64,000 nt of DNA. Origin: Geomonas sp. RF6. Lineage in GTDB: Bacteria; Desulfobacterota; Desulfuromonadia; Geobacterales; Geobacteraceae. The stretch is from positions 3,989,001-4,053,000 of the forward strand of contig NZ_CP087999.1 in assembly GCF_021044625.1 (NCBI RefSeq), given 5' to 3'. Numbering within the stretch: position 1 is the first letter of the stretch; each line of letters opens with the position of its first letter. Positions 17,431 through 25,385 of this stretch are shown piece after piece. The notes under the pieces were generated by a model. It was not told the origin of the DNA and did not search any database. It saw only the letters and a program-made list of their open reading frames with translations. A program made the position numbers and the translations under genes.

Positions 17431-17445
17431 TGGCATGGCTTGTGC
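17431..17445 (+). promoter_or_regulatory. sigma54-type -24/-12 promoter candidate for the small Cys/His gene
   Basis: TGGCATGGCTTGTGC has the GG-N10-GC spacing required by sigma54 and matches most of the consensus TGGCAC-N5-TTGC. The predicted start of transcription would fall near 17457, about 40 bases before the AUG of the small gene. Confidence 0.45.
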
Positions 17446-17498
17446 TGACCTCCGGTGGGAAGTGCACCGGCGGTGGTGTGCACAGGCCAGGAGAGATC

Positions 17499-17708
17499 AT
17501 GCACCAATCACATTCCTCCCACTGTCGCGGTCAAAGGTCCGGCTGGAGCGCTGGATGCCAGAATTGCAGGCTGTCCCCCTCCGCGGGTAACCGAAGCGGC
17601 CACAGCATCTTTCCGCTGTACCCGTGCCAGGGTGCAGTGAGCGCCGCGAAGGATGCGGAGAAGCACGACTCCCTGCGTGACTACCTGCCATGGAGGATGC
17701 AGTTTTAA
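17499..17708 (+). CDS. small Cys/His-rich protein of unknown function
   Basis: 69 residues. The ATG at 17499 has an ideal AGGAG six bases upstream, and the TAA is followed 27 bases later by a strong intrinsic terminator, so signals for promoter, ribosome site and terminator line up around this frame. The N-terminus is MHQSHSSHC (His 2, 5, 8; Cys 9), then Cys20-x2-Cys23 and Cys43, a pattern suited to binding a metal. The C-terminus is charged (AAKDAEKHDSLRDYLPWRMQF). There is no signal peptide or membrane helix. I know no family for it. The alternative is that the transcript is a non-coding RNA; a search for homologues with conserved Cys would decide. Confidence 0.5.
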   Translation: MHQSHSSHCRGQRSGWSAGCQNCRLSPSAGNRSGHSIFPLYPCQGAVSAAKDAEKHDSLRDYLPWRMQF

Positions 17709-17735
17709 TAGTTAGGGCATCAGCTGGCAGGAAAG

Positions 17736-17774
17736 AAGCGGGACGGATCACGAGAGATTCGTCCCGCTTTTTTT
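17736..17774 (+). terminator. strong intrinsic terminator after the small Cys/His gene
   Basis: GCGGGACG (17738-17745) pairs perfectly with CGTCCCGC (17760-17767), extended by AA/TT, and is followed by a run of seven T. Since no annotated gene precedes it closely, it is direct evidence for a short transcription unit here. Confidence 0.85.
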
Positions 17775-17810
17775 GCGCCTGATCGGGGGCTTGTGTGCGC
17801 AAGCGCATGC

Positions 17811-17906
17811 CGGAAACGCTTCGCTTATTCCTGCCTACATGACCACATGACACGCCGCTGGTGGTTTTGTAGACCGGGATAAGCCGGAGGCGTTCCCGGC
17901 GGTCCA
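17811..17906. repeat. inverted pair of REP-like sequences (GGGATAAGCCG family)
   Basis: The unit at 17869-17905 reads GGGATAAGCCGGAGGCGTTC followed by CCGGCGGTCC, itself a hairpin. A degenerate copy in the opposite direction lies at about 17812-17841. A third copy with 29 of 30 bases matching is at 54452-54487. The paired, inverted layout is that of a bacterial interspersed mosaic element. Confidence 0.65.
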
Positions 17907-17924
17907 TGCTCCGCCCATACTGAC

Positions 17925-18135
17925 CAACGCAAATCCCCCTGTCCCCCTTCGCAAAGGTTCATCCTGGAATTCCGGGGGAGCGTGGGTACATGCCACGAAG
18001 GACTGCAGAAGGCCCAACGTTCCCCCCTTCGCAAAGGGGGGGACGCGAGGCCTCGTGCGGCCCTTCATTGGAACATACTGCGGCTTCCCCGGAATTCGGA
18101 TGAGCCTTCGCAAAGGGGGGACGCGGGTTCTGCAG
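17925..18135. repeat. cluster of CCCCTTCGCAAAGGGG hairpin repeats
   Basis: Three units with the core CTTCGCAAAGG are seen near 17945-17959, 18023-18042 and 18105-18122, linked by GGAATTCCGGG-type segments. The same modules recur at about 46143-46200 and 46378-46410. The stretch between the small gene and htpG holds these repeats and nothing else I can support. Confidence 0.6.
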
Positions 18136-18220
18136 CGAGTCGTGGAAAGGTTCTCCAAATCGCGGCATTCCTGGATGAACCCGCCTAACGCCCCCCCGGA
18201 CGACGCCCCCTGGACGAACC

Positions 18221-18259
18221 AAAAAAAAAGCGGGAGGGACCTGTCTCGATCCCTCCCGC
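18221..18259 (-). terminator. intrinsic terminator of htpG
   Basis: Read on the minus strand, GCGGGAGGGA and TCCCTCCCGC form a perfect 10-bp stem (18250-18259 with 18230-18239) with a 10-base loop, followed by nine T. It lies just past the htpG stop. Confidence 0.85.
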
Positions 18260-18281
18260 TGCCTCTCTCGCTGCTGGTGTC

Positions 18282-20216
18282 CTACTTCCCGCTTGCCACC
18301 ATGAGCTCGCTCACCAGCTTCGCGAAGCGTAGCGGATCCTTGATCGGGGAGCCCTCGGTGAGGAGAGCCTGGTCGAGGAGAAGCTCGGAGTAGTCCTTGA
18401 GCTTCGCGTCTTCCTTGTTCCTCTCGAACATGGAGGTCATGACCTGCATGATCGGGTGGTCCGGGTTGAGCTCCAGGATCCTCTTCGCCTCCGGCACATC
18501 CTGGTTCATCGCCTTCAGGATCTTCTCCATGTTCGCGTTCAGCCCCATCTCGTCCGCCACGAGGCAGCAGGCGCTGTCGGTGAGACGCGAGGAGAGTCGC
18601 ACTTCCTTCACCTGGTCCTTCAGGGTGTCCTGGATGAAGGAGATGATGCTGCCGTACTCCTTCTGCGCCTCCTCTTTCTTCGCCTCGTGCGCCTTTTTCT
18701 CCTCTTCGGTCTCAAGCTCCAGGTCGCCGCGGTCGATCGCCTTCAGGTGCTTCTCGTTGTAGCTGTGCAGCGCCTGTACGACCCACTCGTCGACCGGGTC
18801 GGTCATGTACAGGACCTCGTAGTCCTTCTTCCTGAACACTTCCATGTACGGGGAGTTTTCCACCGCCGCGCGGGACATGCCGGTGATGAAATAGATCTCC
18901 TTCTGCCCCTCCGGCATCCTCTCCACGTACTCCTTCAGCGAAACATACTTGCCGTTCTCCGTCTTTGAGCTCTCGTACAGGAGGAGGTCCTGGATCTTTT
19001 CACGGTTGGCGTGGTCGAAGTGAACCCCTTCCTTCAGGACGACCCCGAACTCCGCGTAGAACTTCAGGTAATCCTCCGGCTCCTTCTCCTTCATCTCGGC
19101 GAGGGTGGAGAGGATCTTCGACACCAGGCTCTTCTGGATCCTCTTGATCTGCACGTCTTCCTGCAGAATCTCGCGGGAGACGTTCAACGGCAGGTCGCTG
19201 GAGTCGACCACACCCTTGATGAAACGCAGGTAGTCGGGGAGGAGCGCTTCACAGTTGTCGGTGATGTACACCCTCTTCACGTAGAGGTGCACCCCTTTCT
19301 TGTGGTCGCGCAGGAAGAGGTCGAACGGCTTGTGGGAGGGGATGTACACGATCGACTTGAACTCGCTCACCCCTTCCGCGGAGTAGTGGATGGTGCGCAG
19401 CGGCTTGTCGTAGTCGTGCGAGATGTGCTTGTAGAACTCCTCGTACTCCTCTTCGGTGATCTCGCTCTTCGGGCGGGTCCAGATCGCCTTCATGGAGTTA
19501 AGCGTTTCCTCGGTGGTCTTGTCGATGGTGCCGCCACCCTCGATGACCTCTCCGTCGGCGCCCTTTACCTGCTCGGTGCGGGTAATGTCCATGACGATCG
19601 GGTACTGCACGTAGTCGGAGTACTTCTTCACGATGGAGCGCAGGCGCCACTCTTCGAGATACTCCTTCATCTCTTCTTTCAGGTGCAGGGTGATCTCCGT
19701 GCCGCGGGTCTCCTTGGTGCACTCCTCGATGGAGTAGCTCCCGTCACCGGTCGACTCCCACAGGGTGCCGAATTCCTTCTCGCCAGCCTTGCGGGTGATG
19801 AGGGTAACCTTGTCGGCGACCATAAAGGAGGCGTAGAAGCCGACGCCGAACTGACCGATCAGTTCCGGGGAATCGGCGAGGCTCTTCTCCTTCAGGGCGG
19901 CGAGGAAATTGCGGGTGCCGGACTTTGCGATGGTGCCTATATTGTCGGCGACCTCGTCCATGCTCATCCCGATGCCGTTGTCGGTGACGGTGAGGGTCCC
20001 GGCTGCCTTGTCAACGTGCAGCTTTATCTTCCACTCGGCGTTCCCCTCGAGAAGTTCCATGTTTGAGTGGGACTCGAACCTGAGCTTGTCGATGGCGTCC
20101 GAGGCATTGGATATCAGCTCTCTCAGGAAGATGTCTTTGTTGGAGTAGAGGGAGTGGATGACCAGGTCCAGAAGCTGCTGGACTTCGGTCTCAAATTTCT
20201 TGACGGTTTTACCCAT
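18282..20216 (-). CDS. htpG: chaperone HtpG (Hsp90 family)
   Basis: 644 residues, close to the usual 620-650. The N-terminal GHKL ATPase domain carries [44 protein letters not shown] and a late GTEITLHL; the middle client domain has the conserved [19 protein letters not shown]-type segment; the C-terminal dimerisation domain is present. It is an ATP-driven dimeric cytosolic chaperone. The start at 20216 follows AAAGGAG on the minus strand. It is monocistronic, with a heat-shock-like -35 element upstream and its own terminator. Confidence 0.97.
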   Translation of the reverse strand: MGKTVKKFETEVQQLLDLVIHSLYSNKDIFLRELISNASDAIDKLRFESHSNMELLEGNAEWKIKLHVDKAAGTLTVTDNGIGMSMDEVADNIGTIAKSGTRNFLAALKEKSLADSPELIGQFGVGFYASFMVADKVTLITRKAGEKEFGTLWESTGDGSYSIEECTKETRGTEITLHLKEEMKEYLEEWRLRSIVKKYSDYVQYPIVMDITRTEQVKGADGEVIEGGGTIDKTTEETLNSMKAIWTRPKSEITEEEYEEFYKHISHDYDKPLRTIHYSAEGVSEFKSIVYIPSHKPFDLFLRDHKKGVHLYVKRVYITDNCEALLPDYLRFIKGVVDSSDLPLNVSREILQEDVQIKRIQKSLVSKILSTLAEMKEKEPEDYLKFYAEFGVVLKEGVHFDHANREKIQDLLLYESSKTENGKYVSLKEYVERMPEGQKEIYFITGMSRAAVENSPYMEVFRKKDYEVLYMTDPVDEWVVQALHSYNEKHLKAIDRGDLELETEEEKKAHEAKKEEAQKEYGSIISFIQDTLKDQVKEVRLSSRLTDSACCLVADEMGLNANMEKILKAMNQDVPEAKRILELNPDHPIMQVMTSMFERNKEDAKLKDYSELLLDQALLTEGSPIKDPLRFAKLVSELMVASGK

Positions 20217-20284
20217 GGGTGGTGATCTCCTTTAACGCCATTTTGAACAATCCTTTTTTCAACGTAAGCATCGGGTCCCGCTTT

Positions 20285-20298
20285 TTCAAGGGTGAAAA
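20285..20298 (-). promoter_or_regulatory. sigma32-like -35 element upstream of htpG
   Basis: Read on the minus strand, TTTTCACCCTTGAA matches the long E. coli heat-shock -35 consensus (TNtCNCcCTTGAA). A weak CCCGAT lies only 9 bases further on, shorter than the normal spacing, so the -10 half is not convincing. No CIRCE operator is present. Confidence 0.4.
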
Positions 20299-20452
20299 TG
20301 ACCACAGCTCCCGGGACGTGACTCGGCCCCTGTGTCGCGACGGGAGTGATGAACGCAGAAGGCCTTGCCCATTCGAATGGCGCCGGTATACAATCTCCTG
20401 CGAAACCCATGAAAGATGAGCCCTTTCCGTCCCTTTTCACGCCCCCCTTTCC

Positions 20453-20481
20453 TTGACACCTTCAGCCGCCGTATGTTAATA
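20453..20481 (+). promoter_or_regulatory. sigma70-type promoter of the trp operon
   Basis: A perfect TTGACA at 20453-20458 is followed after 17 bases by TTAATA at 20476-20481. A short hairpin, CCCGGC-GGC-GCCGGG at 20497-20511, lies in the leader, but there is no run of T and no leader peptide, so attenuation of the E. coli kind is not supported. Confidence 0.6.
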
Positions 20482-20554
20482 AACACGGCTACACTTCCCG
20501 GCGGCGCCGGGATCCCCCTCCGAACCGTTCTCTCTACCACCATGCGGGAGCCTC

Positions 20555-22030
20555 ATGTACTACCCAGATTTAGCCACATTCAAAGACCTGTCCGCACAGG
20601 GAAACCTGATCCCGGTGTACCGCGAGATCATGGCCGACCTGGACACCCCGGTTGGGGCCTTCAAGAAGATCGACGACGGCCGTTACGGCTTTCTCCTTGA
20701 GAGTATCGAAGGGGGTGAGAAGTGGGGGCGCTATACCTTCCTCGGCTCGTCCCCTGCAGTCGTTATCCGCGCGAAGGAAGGGTGGGTCGAGGTGGTGGAG
20801 AGGGAAGAGGTGCGCCGGGTGGAGGTGGGGGATCCCCTCTGCTATCTGCGCGACTTCATGGCGGCCTACCGCCCCGTGGAGGTCCCCGGTATTCCGCGCT
20901 TCTTCGGCGGCGCCGTGGGGTATCTCGGCTACGACTGCGTGCGGCATTTCGAGCGCCTGCCAAAGAAGAACGAGGAGGCGATCGGCGCTTACGACGCCTA
21001 CTTCATAATCACCGACACGATGCTGATCTTCGACAGCCTGAGCCAGAAGATCAAGGTCGTCTCCAACGCCCACCTCGACGGCGGCGTCTCCGCGGAGGAT
21101 GCGTATGCCGAGGCGCTGCAGAAGATCGAGGGGCTGATCGCCAGACTGAAGACTCCTCTCCCTCTCGAGCACTCGGCACCGGTGGCGGAGAAGACCAATT
21201 TCTCCTCCAATGTGAGCCGCGAGGAGTTCGAGTCGTGGGTCACCAGTGCAAAGGAGTATGTACGGGAAGGGGACATCATCCAGGTCGTCCTTTCCCAGCG
21301 CTTCTCCGGCGAGCTCTCCGTTGATTCCTTCCTGATCTACCGGGCACTGAGGACGCTGAACCCGTCCCCCTACATGTTCTTCCTGAGGCTCGACGAGACG
21401 GTCGTCGTCGGCGCTTCTCCCGAGGTCATGGTGCGAAAGGAAGGGGAGCGGGTGGAACTGCGCCCCATCGCCGGGACCCGTCCCCGCGGCGCCGATGCCG
21501 AAAAAGACCGGCTCCTTCAGCAGGAGCTCCTGGCGGACCCGAAGGAGAGGGCGGAGCACGTCATGCTGGTCGATCTCGGCCGCAACGATCTCGGGCGCGT
21601 CTGCAGCATCGGGAGCGTGAAGGTTTCTGAGCTCATGGTGGTGGAGCGCTACTCCCATGTCATGCACATAGTCTCCAACGTGCAGGGCGAGCTCCTCCCG
21701 GAAAAGGACGCCTTCGACGTCGTGCGCGCTACCTTTCCTGCGGGCACCCTCTCCGGAGCGCCGAAGGTGCGCGCCATGGAGATCATCGAGGAGCTGGAAA
21801 ACGTGCGCCGCGAAGTCTACGGCGGCGCGGTCGGGTATTTCTCCTACTCAGGGAACATGGACATGGCGATCGCCATCCGCACCCTCGTGGTGCAGGGGGG
21901 GAAGGTGCATCTCCAGGCCGGTGCCGGAATCGTCGCCGACTCGGACCCTGCCGCCGAATTCCAGGAGACGGTGAACAAGGCGATGGGAGTGGTGAAGGCC
22001 ATAGAGATGGCGGAAGCCGGGCTGGCCTAG
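20555..22030 (+). CDS. trpE: anthranilate synthase component I
   Basis: 491 residues. It makes anthranilate from chorismate with ammonia from TrpG, the first step of tryptophan synthesis. The chorismate-binding domain is complete: SNVSREEFESWV, GDIIQVVLSQRF, IAGTRPRGADAEKDR, DLGRNDLGRV, TFPAGTLSGAPKVRAMEII and YSGNMDMAIAIRT. The N-terminal domain has the LLES segment (FLLESIEGG) tied to Trp feedback inhibition. The start is the ATG at 20555 after CGGGAG. It opens trpEGDCF, with 12 bases to trpG. Confidence 0.97.
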   Translation: MYYPDLATFKDLSAQGNLIPVYREIMADLDTPVGAFKKIDDGRYGFLLESIEGGEKWGRYTFLGSSPAVVIRAKEGWVEVVEREEVRRVEVGDPLCYLRDFMAAYRPVEVPGIPRFFGGAVGYLGYDCVRHFERLPKKNEEAIGAYDAYFIITDTMLIFDSLSQKIKVVSNAHLDGGVSAEDAYAEALQKIEGLIARLKTPLPLEHSAPVAEKTNFSSNVSREEFESWVTSAKEYVREGDIIQVVLSQRFSGELSVDSFLIYRALRTLNPSPYMFFLRLDETVVVGASPEVMVRKEGERVELRPIAGTRPRGADAEKDRLLQQELLADPKERAEHVMLVDLGRNDLGRVCSIGSVKVSELMVVERYSHVMHIVSNVQGELLPEKDAFDVVRATFPAGTLSGAPKVRAMEIIEELENVRREVYGGAVGYFSYSGNMDMAIAIRTLVVQGGKVHLQAGAGIVADSDPAAEFQETVNKAMGVVKAIEMAEAGLA

Positions 22031-22042
22031 GGAGGAATACCG

Positions 22043-22630
22043 ATGCTCTTGATGATCGACAACTACGATTCATTTACCTACAACATTGTGCAGTACCTCG
22101 GGGAACTGGGCGAGGACGTGCACGTCTATCGAAACGACAAGATCACCCTTGAGGAGATCGAGGCGCTCGCCCCGGACCGCATCGTCATCTCCCCCGGACC
22201 CTGCTCCCCTGCCGAGGCGGGGATCTCGGTGGAGACGATCCGCCGCTTCGCCGGGCGCATCCCCATCCTCGGGGTGTGCCTCGGTCACCAGTCGATAGGG
22301 TACGCTTTCGGCGGAGAGATCGTGAAGAGCGCGACGCTCATGCACGGGAAGACCTCGCCGATCCTGCACGACAACGAGGGGCTCTTCAAGGGGCTCCCCA
22401 ATCCTTTCGCCGCCACCCGCTACCACTCCCTCGTCGTGAAGCGCGACACCTTTCCGGCAGAGCTGGAGGTGACCGCCTGGGTCGCCGAGGGTGAGATCAT
22501 GGGGCTCAGGCACCGCACTCTCCCGATCTGGGGGGTGCAGTTCCATCCGGAATCGATCCTCACCGAGGGGGGGATGGAGATTCTCAGAAACTTCCTCGTC
22601 ATGTCGCGCGAGGCTGCCACCGAAGGGTAG
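22043..22630 (+). CDS. trpG: anthranilate synthase component II (glutamine amidotransferase)
   Basis: 195 residues. A class I amidotransferase: oxyanion motif [11 protein letters not shown], nucleophile Cys79 in [15 protein letters not shown], and the His-Glu pair in VQFHPESI. It supplies ammonia from glutamine to TrpE. It could also serve PabA in folate synthesis, as in other bacteria, since no separate pabA is visible. A GGAGG ribosome site precedes the ATG, and trpD follows after 9 bases. Confidence 0.96.
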   Translation: MLLMIDNYDSFTYNIVQYLGELGEDVHVYRNDKITLEEIEALAPDRIVISPGPCSPAEAGISVETIRRFAGRIPILGVCLGHQSIGYAFGGEIVKSATLMHGKTSPILHDNEGLFKGLPNPFAATRYHSLVVKRDTFPAELEVTAWVAEGEIMGLRHRTLPIWGVQFHPESILTEGGMEILRNFLVMSREAATEG

Positions 22631-22639
22631 GAGAATGCA

Positions 22640-23698
22640 ATGATCAAGAGGGCGATTGCCAAGGTTGTAGAGAGAGGGGACCTCAGCGAGGCTGAGATGA
22701 TCGACGTGATGGACCAGGTCATGTCCGGGGGGGCGACCCCCGCCCAGATCGCGGCCTTCATCACCGCACTCCGCATGAAAGGTGAGACGGTCGACGAAAT
22801 TACGGGCGCGGCGCGCGTAATGCGCGACAGGGTGACGCCGATCCGGGTGGGGAAGAAGGTGCTCGACCTCGACCGCGACGACATCAACCTGGACCAGGAG
22901 ACGATCCTCGACACCTGCGGCACCGGCGGTTCCGGAACGAACAGCTTCAACATCTCCACCACCGTCGCCTTTGTCATCTCCGCCTGCGGCGTCAGGGTGG
23001 CAAAGCACGGCAACCGCTCCGTATCCTCATCGTGCGGCAGCGCGGACGTCCTGGAGGCGCTCGGGGTGAACCTGAACGTGACTCCGGGGATGGTGGAGCG
23101 CTGCATAGACGAGATCGGCATCGGCTTTCTCTTCGCCCCCGCCCTGCACGGCGCCATGAAGCACGCCATCGGTCCGCGCAGGGAGATCGGTGTCCGTACC
23201 ATCTTCAATATCCTCGGTCCCCTCACGAACCCCGCCGCCGCCGACTGCCAGGTCCTCGGTGTATATCGGGAAGACCTGGTGGAAAAGCTCGCGCACGTGC
23301 TGCAAAGGCTCGGATGCCGCAGGGGGTTCGTGGTCTGCGGCAACGACGGCATGGACGAGATCACCCTCACCGGTGCCACCCGCGTCGCGGAGGTGAGTCC
23401 CGAGGGGGTGGCAACCTCGTCCGTCTCCCCGGAGGAATACGGCTTTTCCCGCTGCTCCATGGCAGAGCTGCGCGGCGGCGACGCCAGGGGGAACGCCCTC
23501 ATTGTGCGCGGTGTCCTCGGTGGGGAGAAGGGACCGAAGAGGGACGTGGTGCTGATAAATGCGGCATACGGCCTCGTGGCGGCCGGGAAAGCAGCCGATG
23601 TGCGGGGTGGCGTCGAGATGGCCGCCGAGGCGATAGACTCCGGCCGGGCGATCGCTCAGCTCGAAAAGCTGGTGACGCTCACCAACGAAGTGGAGTAG
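22640..23698 (+). CDS. trpD: anthranilate phosphoribosyltransferase
   Basis: 352 residues. It joins anthranilate to PRPP, the second step of the pathway. Key motifs are the helical N-terminal domain with [23 protein letters not shown], the PRPP loop [17 protein letters not shown], the KHGNRSVSS anthranilate/phosphate segment, and LGPLTNPA. The reading frame is intact and of normal length. The gap to trpC carries a large perfect palindrome. Confidence 0.96.
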   Translation: MIKRAIAKVVERGDLSEAEMIDVMDQVMSGGATPAQIAAFITALRMKGETVDEITGAARVMRDRVTPIRVGKKVLDLDRDDINLDQETILDTCGTGGSGTNSFNISTTVAFVISACGVRVAKHGNRSVSSSCGSADVLEALGVNLNVTPGMVERCIDEIGIGFLFAPALHGAMKHAIGPRREIGVRTIFNILGPLTNPAAADCQVLGVYREDLVEKLAHVLQRLGCRRGFVVCGNDGMDEITLTGATRVAEVSPEGVATSSVSPEEYGFSRCSMAELRGGDARGNALIVRGVLGGEKGPKRDVVLINAAYGLVAAGKAADVRGGVEMAAEAIDSGRAIAQLEKLVTLTNEVE

Positions 23699-23709
23699 CA
23701 GGACCTTAT

Positions 23710-23745
23710 AATTCAAGACCTGACCCCGGGGTCAGGTCTTGAATT
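23710..23745. repeat. perfect 36-bp palindrome inside the trp operon
   Basis: The left arm AATTCAAGACCTGACCCC is followed at once by its exact reverse complement, with no loop bases. It lies 11 bases after the trpD stop and 62 bases before the trpC start. The core GACCTGACCCC is, from memory, common in REP-like elements of many bacteria. In the trpD-trpC message it would form a very stable hairpin followed by only three U, so it may protect or attenuate the upstream transcript. Confidence 0.85.
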
Positions 23746-23807
23746 TTGGCCTCTTTCCCAGGATCGGCACGAACGCTGGCAGGTCGAACAAGTCAAAGGA
23801 AGGTTGC

Positions 23808-24608
23808 ATGACAGAAATACCGGATATCCTCAAGAAGATCGTCTCCCGCAAAAAGGAGGAACTCGCCGGGGTGAAGTCGAAGACCCCGCTGAGCGAGGTC
23901 CGGGCGAGGGCGGCGGAAGTCCAGGACGCCCCCCGCGGCTTTATCGCGGCGCTGGAGAGCTCCCGCAACGGTGGGCGCACTGCCATCATCTCGGAGGTGA
24001 AAAAGGGCTCACCGTCGAAGGGGATCATCCGGGCGGACTTCGACCCGGTGGGGATCGCGCAGCTCTACGAGGCAAATGGTGCGAGCTGTCTCTCGGTTCT
24101 CACCGAGAAGGACTTCTTTCTCGGCGACCTCGCCTACCTGCGGCAGATCCGCCAGCGGGTGAGCCTCCCCCTGCTGCGCAAGGACTTCCTTTTCGACCCG
24201 TACCAGGTGTACGAGGCTAAAGTGGCCGGGGCCGATGCAATCCTCCTCATCGCCGCGATGCTCGAGCTTTCCCAACTGGAGGACCTGAAGGGGTACGCCG
24301 GGGAGCTCGGCCTTGACGTCCTTCTCGAGGTGCACGACGAGAGGGAGCTGGAGATGGCGCTGGAAACCGGCTGCCGTCTCATCGGGATCAACAATCGCAA
24401 CCTGCGCACCTTCGTGGTGGACATCTCCCTCTCGGAGCGTCTCGCGCGCCTCATCCCGGAGGGGCACACCATTGTCGCCGAAAGCGGCATCACCAGAAGA
24501 GAGGAGATCGTGCACCTTCAGGAGTGCGGAATCGCGGCTTTCCTGATCGGCGAATCGCTGATGCGGGAGGCGGACATAGGCGCCAAGCTGCGGGAGCTTG
24601 CCGGATAG
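23808..24608 (+). CDS. trpC: indole-3-glycerol phosphate synthase
   Basis: 266 residues from the ATG at 23808, with AAAGGAAGG upstream; an in-frame TTG at 23739 falls within the palindrome and is rejected. It closes the indole ring of CdRP with loss of CO2. The (beta/alpha)8 barrel motifs are intact: AIISEVKKGSPSKG, LRKDFLFDPYQVYEA, GINNRNLRTF and VAESGITRREEI. It is a single-function enzyme; TrpF is a separate gene 80 bases on. Confidence 0.96.
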   Translation: MTEIPDILKKIVSRKKEELAGVKSKTPLSEVRARAAEVQDAPRGFIAALESSRNGGRTAIISEVKKGSPSKGIIRADFDPVGIAQLYEANGASCLSVLTEKDFFLGDLAYLRQIRQRVSLPLLRKDFLFDPYQVYEAKVAGADAILLIAAMLELSQLEDLKGYAGELGLDVLLEVHDERELEMALETGCRLIGINNRNLRTFVVDISLSERLARLIPEGHTIVAESGITRREEIVHLQECGIAAFLIGESLMREADIGAKLRELAG

Positions 24609-24688
24609 ACTCCGCCCCGAAAAGGTGAGAGAATCTTAGAAGTCCTTGATCTCGTTGAGGTCCCTCGGCGTCTGACAGGTATACAGAA

Positions 24689-25303
24689 ATGACAAAGGTA
24701 AAGATCTGCGGTATAACCAGCGTCGAGGATGCACTCATCGCCGTCGAGGCGGGTGCGGATGCGCTCGGTTTCGTCTTCTTCGAAAAATCCCCGCGCAATC
24801 TCGACCCGTCGCGGGCAGCTCAGATCATCGCGACCATCCCCCCCTTCGTGCAGGCAGTCGGACTCTTCGTCAACGCCCCGCTCGATTTCGTCAACACCAC
24901 GGCAGAACAATGCGGCCTTGACCTCGTCCAGTTACATGGCGACGAGAGCCCGGATTATTGTCTTTCGGTTTCCAGAAGGGTCATAAAGGTGTTCCGGGTG
25001 AAGGGGGCGGAGAGCCTCGCGTCACTAACGTCGTACCGCGTGGCGGGGTATCTGCTCGACGCCTGGTCCCCACATCTTTACGGCGGCACCGGCGAGACCT
25101 TCGACTGGGATTGCGTCAGCGCCGCGAAAAAGGCGGGGCCGGTGATACTCGCGGGGGGACTCACCCCGGAGAATGTGGCGAGCGCCGTCGCCCATGTTTC
25201 CCCCTATGCCGTCGATGTCTCCAGCGGCGTCGAGTCTGCACCCGGACGGAAAGATCACGAGAAGGTGCGCCGGTTCATCAGGGAAGCAAAAAAAGTTTCG
25301 TAA
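24689..25303 (+). CDS. trpF: phosphoribosylanthranilate isomerase
   Basis: 204 residues. It isomerises PRA to CdRP. The barrel has the catalytic Cys and Asp in KICGITSVEDA and VDVSSGVES, plus LGFVFFEKSPR, LVQLHGDE and ILAGGLTPENV. It is the last trp gene in the run: trpB and trpA do not follow and are nowhere in the window; serA comes next instead. Confidence 0.95.
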   Translation: MTKVKICGITSVEDALIAVEAGADALGFVFFEKSPRNLDPSRAAQIIATIPPFVQAVGLFVNAPLDFVNTTAEQCGLDLVQLHGDESPDYCLSVSRRVIKVFRVKGAESLASLTSYRVAGYLLDAWSPHLYGGTGETFDWDCVSAAKKAGPVILAGGLTPENVASAVAHVSPYAVDVSSGVESAPGRKDHEKVRRFIREAKKVS

Positions 25304-25312
25304 GACGTTCCA

Positions 25313-25330
25313 CCCTCCGATGGCGGAGGG
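25313..25330 (+). other. small hairpin between trpF and serA
   Basis: CCCTCCG and CGGAGGG form a perfect 7-bp stem with a 4-base loop, but no T-run follows. A second GC-rich fold (CCCCTCGGAAGGGG) lies some 20 bases on. Either could weaken read-through from trp into serA. Confidence 0.35.
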
Positions 25331-25385
25331 CGTAGAGCGTAAAACGGCCCCTCGGAAGGGGGGACCGTCAATAAAAGGAGCAGGA

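Larger units (their letters stand above)
20217..20554. other. divergent htpG/trpE intergenic region
   Basis: 338 bases without a gene. It holds the control signals for htpG on the left and for trpE on the right, listed separately. I find no short Trp-rich leader peptide and no T-box motif. Confidence 0.7.

Noticed and set aside
17400-17500. Cobalamin-riboswitch-like words (GGTGGGAAG, CCAGGAGA) before the small gene
   Set aside because: The conserved order and the central CCCCGCAACTG-type box are missing, and the CCAGGAGA is better read as the ribosome site of the 69-codon frame.
17925-18135. CRISPR array
   Set aside because: The repeat units are hairpins of uneven spacing and variable sequence, not uniform direct repeats with even spacers, and no cas gene is present.
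20482-20554. Trp attenuator in the trpE leader
   Set aside because: There is no leader peptide with Trp codons and no terminator/antiterminator pair; only one short hairpin without a T-run.
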